Notes: a model not told the origin generated them from the sequence alone. Counted from the stretch's first letter, positions 35,102-45,629 are shown. The stretch: DNA of 64,000 bases from Heterodera schachtii (GCA_023374025.1 SIJG01000100.1:258200-322199), one strand, 5' to 3'. Numbers and translations are program-made.

Positions 35102-36311
35102 ATGTCAAACAATCGAAAAGAAGCGGAGGAAAAAATGAAAAAAGCAATGTAAAATTAAAACGCATTTTAAAAAGTTCAATTTTAAATTTGTTTTCCTTTT
35201 TTTCAGTTTTATTTCCGGCAACGGTTGGCTGGCGGTGTTCGATTTTCTCGAGCCTTCACAACTTGGCCTTGGAATTGCGCTGATCAGCCACCGTTTTGAC
35301 TTTTACGTCGACGAACACTTCAGAACTCGCAAATGGACATTGGCATTTATTCGAATTCGACGCAAAATTGGCGAGAATGGCACCAAAAAATGGCAATTGC
35401 CAATTCCGCAATGCTCGGAAAAAACATTCATCTCATTGAATTGACTGCCACATTTTTCCACTGTTTGCGACATTTCGTGCCGTCAAGTCTCAACGACTGT
35501 CCATCGCTTCGTGTTTTCAATGCCTATTCCAGTGGTTTCTTCATCGAATTTCCGGCCGGTGACAGTGCCACGGCATTGGATGGACAAGCGGTGGCCAAAT
35601 GGCTTTCCACTCCCCTTCAAAATAATGTACCAAAGCTGTTCAAATGCTCTTTTAACAAGGATGACGGAACTTTGGCGTCGAAGATTGAAGCATTCAAAAT
35701 GGTGCTTATACTCATTTTTTTTAAATTTGAATTTATGGGAATTTCGGTGATCTGACAAAACTGTTGTTTAAAATAGTATGGACAAAAAAAGTCTTTTCCT
35801 TTGGTTTTCAATCGGCACCAAAAACGGACCATCTAAACCGTGAAAGTGCCCATCTCTGGGTTTTTGTCCCCTGCTCAATTGTAAAAATGTCTTTTTTAAT
35901 CAAATCAATTTTCTCCATATTTTAGGCATTTGCTTCGGCTTTTTCCCCCGTCAATTTCATTGTCGTCATTTGATTTCGTTCGTCTTTTGCTTCCTCCGTT
36001 TTGCTCTTTGAACTGAGCAACGAATTGACTCGGGAACAATTGGCATTGAAGAGAACTCAACATAACAACGATTTTCTATTTGTCCGTTGTCCAATTTTGC
36101 GTGACGCGAACAAATGGGCAAAATGGGAAGAGGAAGCGATTGGATGGAACATTCATTATCAATGGAGGAATAAAATTTTCATGCTAATTGATGAGAATGA
36201 TATCGGAGATGAGTCAGTGAATGATTATTCAAAAATTAAAATTTCTTGCGTTTTAATTTTTAGTCTTCTCGATGCAACTCCCGGCCCAAGTGATCAGAGT
36301 AGAAGTGAATG
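35102..36311 (+). pseudogene. F-box-like family A gene, internal deletion and stop
   Basis: The ATG at 35102 gives MSNNRKEAEEKMKKA. Exon 2 from about 35207 encodes FISGNGWLAVFDFLEPSQLG and HRFDFYVDEHFRTRKW, but fuses directly into the middle of exon 3 (LGKNIHLIELTATFFHCLRH). Intron 2 and parts of both exons are lost and the frame changes near 35430. Exon 4 (about 35926) has TGA where relatives have TGG, in VNFIVVIW. The last exon, with LLDATPGPSDQ, remains at about 36263-36311. Confidence 0.75.
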
Positions 36312-36924
36312 AGTGATTTGCTGAGAAGTGATCGATCAGTTTGAATTATGGAAATGGAAAATGAATTTGATGCTGTTTTAACGTGCTCATAAAATTGTTC
36401 ATTTTTTTTCATTGGCGTTTTCAAAAATCCAAAAATTGTAACGAAATTCTTTGAAAAATATTGCTTTTTGGGTTGCGAACGCCGGCATTTCTAACAAATA
36501 AGGGCGTTGGTGTTTTAAGTCGTTTTTCAAGTCTTTCAATTAATGAATTAATTCTTTAATAAATAGGGATGTAATTTTGACCATTTCCAAATCTCGAATC
36601 TGAATTCGGTGTTCAGATCACCATGTTCGATAAGAAAACGAAACGAAAAATAAAAATTTTGAAAACCGAGAACGAAAATTTTTTGAAGACAGAAAACGAA
36701 ACAAAAAAAACTTTGGCGGACGCAAACGAAACTCAATGTATATTTTATTGAATTTTGTGAGACTCTAGTATTCTTCAATTAAAATTTTAAAATATGTATT
36801 GGTAAAGGCCTAATTCATTTTTATAATTTTCTGAGAGCAAAAATCACATACATACAACAACATTTAAATAGCAAAGTCCAACATTTAGATCACACAATTG
36901 CATCAATTAACCAATCAATTCATT
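36312..36924. other. AT-rich intergenic DNA
   Basis: No gene seen. The 36320-36370 stretch is the shared 3' flank of family A genes (also near 44280-44340). An AAAACGAAA-rich block lies at 36630-36730. Confidence 0.5.
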
Positions 36925-37141
36925 TCTTCTACGGGAGTTTTAACGGAAGCGGGATTTTTACGGGATTCCCGTTCGGGACTCCCGTCCCGGAAAATTTTGA
37001 AGTCCCAATCCCGCTCCCGGAAATTTTTACCCAAAAACGGGAGTAAAAATGCACTGGTAAGAATTGGGTTTTTTTGTAAAAATAATGATTTTTCATTGAA
37101 AATCTGTTAAATATATAGCCAAAATTTCAAAAAAAAATTTC

Positions 37142-37168
37142 CCGGCGGCGCCTATCGGCACCGCCGGC
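37142..37168. repeat. Dispersed GC hairpin, copy 6
   Basis: Inverted orientation: CCGGCGGCGCC-TATC-GGCACCGCCGG, preceded by AAAAAAAAATTTC. Confidence 0.85.
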
Positions 37169-38126
37169 CTCCCTCCTCCTCCTTGGTTCCCAAAAAGTTT
37201 TTTCAAAAAATATGCCGCAAAAAGTTGTTAAAATTAATAAAGTGAGTCAACAAATAAATTATAAAAAATTTTATTTGAAGCAATTTGAAAAAATTCTGGG
37301 TACTTCTACAGTTTGACGCACATAAAAATTTTTTGTTTTTTAATGATAAAAACGTATTTCCAGGCGTTTTCGGTAGAGACCGGACAAGAGGGTCGGTCGA
37401 ACGGTTTCGGTTAAAAACCGAAAAAAACCGAAAAACTCAAAAAATTCTCGGTCGAACGGTTTCGGTTAAAAAACCGAAATCGAAAAAACGAAGAAAAATT
37501 TTCGGTTTATTTCGATTTTTCGGTTTTTTTTGAATTTCTTTAGTTTTTTTTCAAAAAAGCAATAAACTATTTCTATTAATAGAAAAAGCGAAAAATCTCT
37601 CTGACAAATGAGTAAAATTGTAGAGCTATTAAAACCTCTATTGAATGGTGTATAGGTTGGGAAAATGATTGAAAAAGTCAGCCAAAAAACGTGTGTTTGC
37701 TCCTTGATTCTAAAAACCCCAAAGATTAGTTTTAGCGATTTGGTTCCATTTTTGGGATTTTTTCCCAAAAAATTCCATTAAAAATTCAATGAAATTGGAA
37801 AAATACACCCCTAAGAAATGATCTAAAAAATTTCAGAAAAAACACCCCTAAGAAATGGTCTAAAAAATTCCAGAAAATATAATTGAATCAAAAATTGTTC
37901 GCCAAAATTTTATTATTTTTTCTTGATAAAAATTTTTTGCTTCCTTATTGAAAAACATTATAAAATATTGAATTATTATTAAATCAGCAAAATTAAGACT
38001 TTTGGTTAAGTTTTACGTGTTTTGCTCCCTAAAAATCCTTAATAAAAAAATTTTTAATGCCTTTTTTTTAATTTTTTGGTGCCTATTTTAGTGCCTTTTT
38101 TTCGAGCCCTAGGTATAACGTTGGGG

Positions 38127-38152
38127 CCGGCGATGCCGATAGGCGCCGCCGG
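38127..38152. repeat. Dispersed GC hairpin, copy 7
   Basis: CCGGCGATGCC-GATA-GGCGCCGCCGG followed by AAATTTTTTG. Inside the 37374-38504 element. Confidence 0.85.
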
Positions 38153-38249
38153 AAATTTTTTGTAATTTTAATCTTATTTGTTAGCAGACTTTGTCTAAAA
38201 ATGACCAAATTTTGGGCTAATTTTTTAAGAAAATATAATTTTTTGGGGG

Positions 38250-38275
38250 CCGGCGGTGTCGATAGGCGCCGCCGG
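38250..38275. repeat. Dispersed GC hairpin, copy 8
   Basis: CCGGCGGTGTC-GATA-GGCGCCGCCGG, 123 bp from copy 7 in the same orientation. Confidence 0.85.
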
Positions 38276-39424
38276 GGGAAATTTTAAGAATTTTTAATAA
38301 TTTTGTTAAGAAAATGGCCAACTGATTTTTCACAAAAGTCGGTCGATTGTTTTGGTTTTTTGATTATTTCGGTCTGTCGGTTTCGGTTAAAAACCGAAAA
38401 AAACCGAAACCGAAAACTCTAAAATTTCTCGGTCGGTTTTTTCGGTCAAAAACCGAAACCGAAAATCGAAAAATACCGAAAAAAACCGACCGGTCCGATC
38501 TCTAGTTTTGGGACCGCTGATCATGAATTTGAACTCTATTTGACGAATTTCCGAACCTTATCCCGAAATTCGAACATTTAGTTGAACTTAAGAAATTTGT
38601 TAAATTTTTTTTGTTTTTTTTTTGAGTATGTGCTGAATTACATGGCATCAACGCTTGGTCTGAGTCAATATAATATGAGCACCATATCGGAGAATCATGG
38701 AGCACGCATTTTGACACAGTTAAAACCGATTTTTAAAAAAAAATTTTCAAAAAAAATTCGAGTTTCGGGTTAGGGGTTCGGAAATTCGTCAAATAGAGTT
38801 TAAATTCATGATCAGCGGCTCCGAAAACCCCTGGAAATACGTTTTTATCATTAAAAAACAAAAAAAAAATTATGTGGGTCAAACTGTATAAGTACCAAAT
38901 TCTGATTTTCGACCCAAAAACATGATTTTCTAATTTCAAATTTCTGCTTATTAAATTTTTCTGTCTATTTTTTCTTTAATAAAAGGATTGTCCTTCAAAT
39001 TTGTGCATTAAAAATATTTTTGTTAGTTTTTAATTAAATTTTCGAATTACTCCCGCTCCCGCCCGGGACCCCCGTAAAATTTCTGCGGGATTTTAACGGG
39101 AGCGAGATTTTCACGGGATTCCCGATCCCGCTCCCGGAAAATTTTGAACTCCCGATCCCGCTCCCTGAAATTTTTTTTTTACCGGACTCTAGTGATAACC
39201 ATGGACAATTGAAATTTAAATGAATTACATTGCTCTTTCCATTTCTTTCTTTGCTTTCTTTGGATTGTGCGGCATTTTTTTTTGCTGGTAATTAGACAAA
39301 ATTTCTAAGGTAAATGAACTGAAAATTTTTTTATCAAATAAATGGGGATGGAATGAATGGGCTGAAGGATGTGACTGGAAGTGGATTTAGTCGGCTTTAT
39401 ATACTCGGGTACAGGTGAAGGACG

Positions 39425-39799
39425 CGTGACTGGGCAATCCGACAGTGGACCATCGGACAGAGGTGGATGGTCGGACAGTGGAAAATCCGACAGTAAAATG
39501 CACAAAAAGATAATGAAATGCCGTCGCCGAAGGGGACCGATCATGCCATAATCCACAAGACGGCATGGTGTCCGAGGAATGGCAAGAAAAAAACGCTTAA
39601 ACAAATGACGTCATTTAGGAAATGCCAAACCCAAATTAATTGCAATGAAAAATGTTTTAGACTGCATTCGCACTATGGGTCAAGCCCAGTGTCAGACAAA
39701 AAATCTGTGTCCCCTTCGACGATGGCATTTTCTTATCTTTATGTTTTACTGTCGGAATGTCCACTGTCCGATTGTCCATTGTTGTGTTGTCCAGTCACG
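39425..39799. repeat. Inverted repeat built from CCGACAGTGG minisatellite
   Basis: The left arm begins CGTGACTGG and the right arm ends CCAGTCACG. Both arms contain tandem copies of (AT)CCGACAGTGG(A) and a shared inner block (ATGCCGTCGCCGAAGGGGA against TCCCCTTCGACGATGGCAT). The frames across the arms give LSDCP/LSDGP repeats, which follow from the DNA repeat and are not taken as protein. No target duplication was found. Confidence 0.7.
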
Positions 39800-40160
39800 G
39801 TTTATGACTTTAGTCAAAAAACCATCAAAGCAAAAATACTTGTTAAAACTTTGCATACGAAACAATGGCCACAGTGAAGACGAAGATTTGGATGCAAACA
39901 TTAGATTTTAACATTTATTTCAGAAAACCACAAAGTACCATAATGACATACATAACACAAATCCAAATTGAACATCCCCATTAAAAAAGAACAATTTCTA
40001 TGAGCACGTCAATAATTCCATAATAATTCAATTAGATCGGTCGTCACTTCCTAACAATTCATTCATTCATTAAATTCATGCTGTTCGTCATTTGGGCCGT
40101 CCAATGCGTTGAGAAGAATAAAAACCAAAACGCAATTAAATTTAATTTTTGAAAAAAAAT

Positions 40161-41716
40161 TCACTTACGAGTCCCCGATGCGAAATCCTCATCATGAATT
40201 TGCATGTAAATTTTGTTCCATAGCTCATCAATTTCACAGCTAATCGCTTCCTTCTCCCATTTTGTCCATTTGCTTTCAACTCGCGCAATCGGACAACGAA
40301 TCAGCAGCAAACGATCACTATTGTTAATGATTTTCAATGCCAATTGTTCATGTGTCAATTCGTTGATCAGATCAAAGAGCACAACGGAGTCAGCAAAAGA
40401 CGGCGGAAAAAACCAAATGACGACAATGAAATTGACGGCAGATGAAGCATTGACAAATGTCTAAAAAAGGGGGAAAATGTGTAGAACATAAAAGGTAACT
40501 CGCCCGGTGGGACTCGAACCCACGACCCCAGCAATCCGTGCCGTGCTCTAACCAACTGAGCTACGGGCGCCTCTTTTAGAGGTTCTCCAGGTCCTTTATC
40601 CCACTTTCTCCCACACTCGGTACTTTCTGGCACCACAATTAATTAAGAAATATCAAATGTGTGACTTTTAAGGTTGGGGAGGGCTCGAAAACCCGAAGAT
40701 GGGCGATTTTACGAGTTTAGATGTTCAACTGGGGTTGTAGAGAGAGCCTTTGAGTTCGAATTTGTTTTAATTGAGCGAAAAACAACAGTTCTGGTTAAGT
40801 CAGCGAACTCCAAAAACCGTAAGGTGCCAAATAGGTAAATCAATTAATAAGCACCGATTTGAGGGCTTCAAGCTTCGACGCAAAAATCCCTTCATCACTG
40901 TCCATCCAGCATCTGAACACTTTTGGCACACCGTTTTGAAGCGGAGTAAAAAGCCATTTGGCCAATGCTTGTCCATCCGATGCCATGGCATTGTCATCAC
41001 ACGGAAATTCCAAAAAGAGATTGCTGACATAGCCAAAGAAGACAAAGCGAAGCGATGGACAATCGCTGAGAAATGACGGGACGAATTGACGCAAACGGCG
41101 GAAACCATTGGCCACAAATTCCATGCCATGAATGTTTCTCCCGAGCATTGGCCAAGTGTTGTGTATAATCAACTCCAAAATTCGGTCATCCAACGTACAA
41201 AGAGTCAGATAAATTTGACAGGCGGCGAAAAGCGGACGAAAACGGTGGAGAAAAGCGATGGCATTTTGGTCGACGTAACTGAAAATGAATGGGGAAATGT
41301 TGCCTAAATTTTTCATTTTAGCGTCAATTTTACTTGATTCTGATAAATCTTAATCCGATGACTTCACGTGGCAGTCGAATTTGCGCAGTTGGCATTGGTT
41401 TTGCATGGGAATTGACAATTTCCATTTGATTTGTGCCATTCTCGCCAATTTTGCGTCGAATTCGAATAAATTCCAATGTCCATTTGCGAGCACTGAAGTG
41501 TTCGTCCACGTAGATGTTAAAACGATGGCTGATCAGTGCAATTCCAAGGCCAATTTGTGAAGGCGGCAGCAAATCGAACACACAAAGCCAACAATCGGCG
41601 GAGATGAAGCTGAAGAAAAGGAAAACAAAATTTAAAATTGAAATTTTAAAAATGGCATTTTAATTTTACATTGCTTTTTCCATCTTTTCCTCCGCTTCTT
41701 TTCGTCGGTCAGACAT
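40161..41716 (-). CDS. F-box-like family A protein, altered C-terminus
   Basis: Exon 1 is 41670-41716 (MSDRRKEAEEKMEKA). Exon 2 ends near 41331 (DCWLCVFDLLPPSQIGLGIA, HRFNIYVDEHFSARKW, then REVIGLRFIRI). Exon 3 runs from about 41300 to 40852 (RLRQFVPSFLSDCPSLRFVF, NAMASDGQALAKWLFTPLQ). Exon 4 starts near 40461 (VLFDLINELTHEQLALKI, RCPIARVESKWTKWEKEAIS). The usual final exon, near 40100, lacks an AG acceptor (TTTTTATTCTTCTC), so translation probably reads on to the stop at 40161 (DFASGTRK). Intron 3 contains a tRNA-like sequence. All four main domains are open, so the protein may be functional with a different tail. Confidence 0.65.
40499..40570 (-). tRNA. tRNA-like sequence in intron, probably a pseudo-tRNA
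   Basis: The minus strand shows TAGCTCAGTTGG (A box and D arm, stem GCTC/GAGC) and a perfect T arm (GTGGG-TTCGAGT-CCCAC). The acceptor stem pairs GCGCCCG with CGGGCGA, one mismatch at position 1. The anticodon stem CGGCA/TGCTG encloses only five bases instead of seven, so the anticodon cannot be named and function is doubtful. It is co-oriented with the host gene, inside its third intron. Confidence 0.7.
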
Positions 41717-42360
41717 TTTGTTGAGAAGAATATAATTAAAACGGTTTTCGGTTGATTTAATTACCTTTTTAAAATTGAAAAATTATTGAAACAATCATTT
41801 CTTTATAAAAATTCAAGAGAAAAAACTGTTCAAATGGTCAATTTAAATAAATGGAATTGTTTTCGTTTTGAATACGAAAAAAACCGTTTTTTTGATTCGT
41901 AATGGCAGTCATTGCCATTTTTCTCTGTCTTTTATACTAATTTTTGAAGAAAAAAAAAACCGGGCCCTTAAACTGCAAAAGTCATGGGCATCGCACTCCT
42001 CAAAACTCCTAATTATTCTTAAATTTTAGCTCCAAATCTTAAATCGCCGTTAATTACGGATTTTCGTAATTGAAAATCAGTTACGCACAGCACTAATCGC
42101 ATACTAATGTTTTGGCTAAATCCCCTTGGATTTCAGCGCCCAGCGCCGCGTCTTGAAATGTTCGTCCACGTATAAGTTTTTCTTCCGAATATTCAAATTT
42201 GAAAATTTACCAAAATATAGTTAGAAAATTATATGCTAGCTAACCAACTTAAAGAGAACAATTTTTATGAGCACGGGTCAAAATAGCATCTAATTCATTT
42301 GACAATTACATAATTCAATTAGATCCGATCACTTCTTAACAATACAATTGATAAACGCAA
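41717..42360. other. Intergenic DNA with exon 2 scrap
   Basis: No complete gene. A minus-strand scrap at about 42118-42175 resembles the end of family A exon 2 (YVDEHFKTRRWALKS). The 42260-42350 stretch resembles the 3' flank of family A genes. Confidence 0.5.
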
Positions 42361-42374
42361 AAGTTTTTAAAAAT

Positions 42375-42505
42375 TTAGCGGAATTGTTGTTAAAATTTTT
42401 GTATAATCATCAGTTTTACTAGATGATGATGCGTTCGAATCCGCTGACTTTCCGTGGCATTTGAATTGACGGAATTGGCCATGGTTTTGCATGGGAAGTG
42501 ACAAT
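42375..42505 (-). pseudogene. Inverted scrap of family A exon 2/intron 2
   Basis: The minus strand encodes PMQNHGQFRQFKCHGKS-type sequence out of frame and then RKVSGFERIII followed by the intron start. It is a near-exact inverted copy of 43270-43400 in the neighbouring gene. Confidence 0.7.
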
Positions 42506-42633
42506 TTTTCTTTGCGGAAGCAAAAAGGGAAGAAAAAGTGAGCGAATGAAAGAAAATGGGAGAGGAGGGATGGCTTTTATAGCAATGCGTCAATAAACGA
42601 CCGTTTAATAAAGTGAAAAATTGGGAAAAAATG

Positions 42634-42655
42634 AGTATAAAAGTGGTTGCTCTTC
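42634..42655 (+). promoter_or_regulatory. Core promoter of the membrane-anchored gene
   Basis: TATA in AGTATAAAAGTGGTTGCTCT, followed by CTTCCTCCACTACTTTCATT, about 105 bp upstream of the ATG at 42739. The same module, variously decayed, occurs on the minus strand near 8060, 17770 and 34945. Confidence 0.65.
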
Positions 42656-42738
42656 CTCCACTACTTTCATTATTATTATTTTCCGATTCGCCATTTATTT
42701 ATTTTCGCTTCTCTCTGTTCGACCTTTTCTCCCTGACA

Positions 42739-44278
42739 ATGTCTTTAAAAGTGATTCTGTACGTTTCTTGCATTTCTTTTCTACATTTACCCTTTTCCTT
42801 CTCATTTTTTAGTCTGATCGCTGTGCCAATGTTTGTCATTTGTTGTGCCATTCTTTTGAAGTATTGGGACCGCCTCAAAAAACCACCAAAACAACAACGA
42901 GGCCATTGCAAAATTGAGAAAGTGCCGGAAACTGTCATAACAATTGAAAGAATGCAGGAAACTGTCATAACAATTTGCCCCGACGAAATGCCATCAGACA
43001 ACCAAAATGAAGCGGAGAAAAAGACGGCAAAAGCGATGTAAAATTAAAATGCCAATTTTAATTTTGTTTTCCTTTTCAGTTTTATTTCCGCCGATTGTTG
43101 GCTTTGTGTCTTCGATTTGCTCTCTCCGCGTCAACTTGGCCTTGGAATTGCGATGATCAGCCACCGTTTTGACTTTTACGTCGACGAACATTTCAAAACG
43201 CGCAAATGGACATTGGCACTTATTCGAATTCGAAGCAAAATTGGAGAGAATGGCACAAAGCAAATGGAAATTGTCAATTATGATGACAAACCAATGCCAA
43301 TTCCGTCAATTCAAATACCACGGAAAGTCAGCGGATTCGAACGCATCATCATCTAGTAAAACTGATGATTATACAAAAATTTTAACAACAATTCCGCCCC
43401 ATTTTCAGTTTCATCGACCAAAATGCCATCGCTTTTCTTCACCATTTTCGTCAACTTTTCGTCGCCTGTCAAATCAATTTGCCCATCTATACGTTCAATG
43501 ATCGCATTTTGAAGTTGATTTTGCACAACACTTGGCCAATGCTCGAAAAAAACATTCATGGCTTGCGATTGTCCAAAGAAAGTTTCTACCGTTTGCGCAA
43601 ATTCGTCCCGACAATTCTCAACGACTGTCCATCTCTTCGCGTTGTCTTTTTCGACTTTGGCGATCTGTTCCCCGAATTCCCATGCGATGACAGTGTCATG
43701 GCATCGGATGGACAAGCGTTGGCCAAATGGCTTTTCACTTCCCGTCCGGACAATATGCCAAAAGTGTTCAAATGCGACTTTGTCAGAAATGATGGGAATT
43801 GGCCGTTGAAAATTGACGCCTTTAAAGCGGTGATTTCGATTTGATTAATTCATTCATTTTCATATTTCTTAACCAATTTTTCTTTGTTTTATTAGGCTTT
43901 TGCCAATGCTTCATCTGCCGTCAATTTCATTGTCGTCATTTGGTTTTTTCCGCCGTCTTTTGCTGACTCCGTTGTGCTCTTTGATCTGATCAACGAATTG
44001 ACACATGAACAATTGGCATTGAAAATCATTAACAATAGTGATCGTTTGCTGCTGATTCGTTGTCCGATTGCGCGAGATGAAAGCAAATGGACAAAATGGG
44101 AGAAGAAAGCGATTAGCTGTGAATTTGATGAGCTATGGAACAAAATTTACATGCAAATTTATAACGAGCGTCAAATCGGGGACGGGTAAGCGGATAAATT
44201 ATTCAAATTCATTGTGATGTTTTGATTTTTAGGCTTCTCGATGCAAATCCCGGCCCAAGTGATCAGCAGCAGAAGTGA
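42739..44278 (+). CDS. F-box-like family A protein, membrane-anchored (425 aa)
   Basis: Exons 42739-42758, 42813-43037, 43080-43355, 43409-43829, 43896-44185 and 44233-44278 total 1278 nt, in frame throughout. The first two exons add an N-terminus absent from short-form members: MSLKVIL, then LIAVPMFVICCAILLKYWDR, a strong membrane segment. A linker with two ETVITI repeats follows, then the ancestral leader (SDNQNEAEKKTAKA). The rest is the usual F-box-like exon (DCWLCVFDLLSPRQLGLGIA), middle domain (RLRKFVPTILNDCPSLRVVF), fourth exon (RCPIARDESKWTKWEKKAIS) and tail LLDANPGPSDQQQK. The 54-nt intron after the 20-nt first exon has a GTACGT donor; without splicing the frame also stays open, so an unspliced form is possible. 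Topology would place the F-box part on one side of a membrane. Confidence 0.8.
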
Positions 44279-44545
44279 ATGAATCAATTGTTGAGAACTG
44301 ATCGATCAAATTGTAATTGCGGCGTTGGATAATGAATTTGAGCCCATTTGATGAATATATAATTGTTTTTTTTGTTGTGGTGATCAATTTGGATTGTGAT
44401 AAGTCATTAGGATAAATTTTGCGATTTTCTGAAACTGTAATACAATAGTTTTTAAAATGAGAAAGAACCTAGTCGGCTGGAAAATTTCTCTTTCCCAGTG
44501 TGTTTAGCATCGAAAATGTTATCGGAAAGCATTTTTGCAATTTAA

Positions 44546-44989
44546 ATGGAAAGGAAAATCGAGAAAAATGTGGCGACGAATCGTTTTACTGCATACTGTG
44601 CCGGGTACGGTAGCGATTTTTGGCATTTTTTTGAGTTGGGCAGGGTGAGCATTACTGTGTTGTGTTTTTTCATTTCAAAGAATTTGCGGGTGACAGCAAT
44701 GCAAAAATCCTGGAGGGACCGCGTCAGTTCAGTGCCGATGCTCCGACTCACTTTCATGGGCCTGCAAATGGCACTTCCGCTAATCACCGTCCCCACCATT
44801 GCCAGACTCCCCCCCACGGGGCCAACCCAAATCAGCAATGTTCTGAGAATTCTGACTATAAAAACGGCACAAGTGATCAGAGCTGACCATATTTTTGATG
44901 AGGGAGTATATTGGAATGACCAGGAATGGCACGAGAGCGAGAAGAACCGAATGCTCGAGAAGCAGAACAAAGCCACGGGTGGCAATTAG
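44546..44989 (+). CDS. Hypothetical ORF
   Basis: A 147-codon frame from MERKIEKNVATNRFTAYC is open on this strand, and an equally long frame is open on the other. Part of it may be spliced: GTGAGCATTACTGTG at 44651 and TTTCATTTCAAAG at 44679 look like intron ends. A hydrophobic segment (LRLTFMGLQMALPLITVP) lies near residues 87-104. I do not recognise it. The GC content is higher than in the surroundings, which favours coding, but the strand is not certain. Confidence 0.3.
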   Translation: MERKIEKNVATNRFTAYCAGYGSDFWHFFELGRVSITVLCFFISKNLRVTAMQKSWRDRVSSVPMLRLTFMGLQMALPLITVPTIARLPPTGPTQISNVLRILTIKTAQVIRADHIFDEGVYWNDQEWHESEKNRMLEKQNKATGGN

Positions 44990-45056
44990 GAAAAGCGATT
45001 AATGATTAACTAGCTAATGAATCAATTAAGGAGCGGATGAAAAGGCGGAAATTGTC

Positions 45057-45329
45057 ATGAAAATCGAATTGCTGAACAGAAACAGCGCAATGCTTTCGCA
45101 TGAGCGCGCAATGGCATTAGAACAACGAGGAAAAGTGAAGGAATGGACTGGTGCCATCCGAATTATTGCCGGTGGGGCCAAGTCGTACAGTAGGACAACC
45201 GAGACAAAGTACCGTATTCATTCAGACCTTGGAATTTGGAAGAGAATCGTGGCAATTTTGACGGACGAAACTTTGCAAGAAGAAAACATTGAAGAAAATG
45301 ACAGCGAAAATTCTGTGGGGAAATTTTGA
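45057..45329 (+). CDS. Hypothetical ORF, possible continuation
   Basis: A 90-codon frame starting MKIELLNRNSAMLSHERAM, charged and soluble, with an acidic C-terminus (EENIEENDSENSVGKF). It may be a downstream exon of the gene suggested at 44546-44989, since no other gene lies between. Family unknown. Confidence 0.3.
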   Translation: MKIELLNRNSAMLSHERAMALEQRGKVKEWTGAIRIIAGGAKSYSRTTETKYRIHSDLGIWKRIVAILTDETLQEENIEENDSENSVGKF

Positions 45330-45629
45330 GTCGTTTTGATTTATTTGGAGCAGTGGGCAAAGAGTGAGTTAAATTGAAATATTAACGGAATTATTAATAA
45401 AAATTTAACAATAAATAATTTAAAATATTAAAATTGCTTTCCTCAGATAAGCACATTTATTCCGACCAACTTGGCCTGTTCAATCGGAAAATGCTTCTCG
45501 TTTTGTTGGCCAAAATATTTTTGCTTTTTTCAAATTCGTCCATTCCCTTCATAATCGACAAATTCTTTCTCACTTTTTCACTTTGGTACATTTATTCCAT
45601 TTCATTTTGAACCCGGAAATTTCAAATTT

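Larger units (their letters stand above)
37374..38504. mobile_element. Non-autonomous hAT-type element (TAGAG family)
   Basis: Ends TAGAGACCGGAC and GGTCCGATCTCTA, flanked by GTTTTCGG and GTTTTGGG (7 of 8 match). The right arm of the surrounding foldback at about 38810-38830 is an empty site (GGTTTTCGGAGCCGCTG in reverse). The subterminal arms are rich in CGGTTTCGGTTAAAAACCG. Confidence 0.8.
36930..39195. repeat. Composite foldback of GGGAGC-rich repeats
   Basis: The left (36930-37060) and right (39045-39180) margins are imperfect inverted copies rich in CGGGAGCGGGATTTT and CCCGATCCCGCTCCCGG. Inside is a smaller foldback (arms about 37290-37373 plus 38505-38570, against 38760-38900) that is split by the element at 37374-38504. 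Three GC hairpins lie within. No gene was seen. Confidence 0.6.

Noticed and set aside
39305..39877. ORFs with LSDCP/LSDGP repeats on both strands
   Set aside because: The repeats follow directly from the CCGACAGTGG minisatellite in the inverted arms; no splice signals or start context support a protein.
40367..40636. Minus-strand ORF containing PVAQLVRARHGLLGSWVRVPPG
   Set aside because: It is a translation of the tRNA-like sequence at 40499-40570, a known spurious protein pattern.
44542..44985. Minus-strand ORF of 147 codons
   Set aside because: It mirrors the plus-strand ORF almost exactly. The composition (serine, phenylalanine and cysteine rich) looks like an antisense frame; neither strand is certain, so only the plus one is listed, at low confidence.
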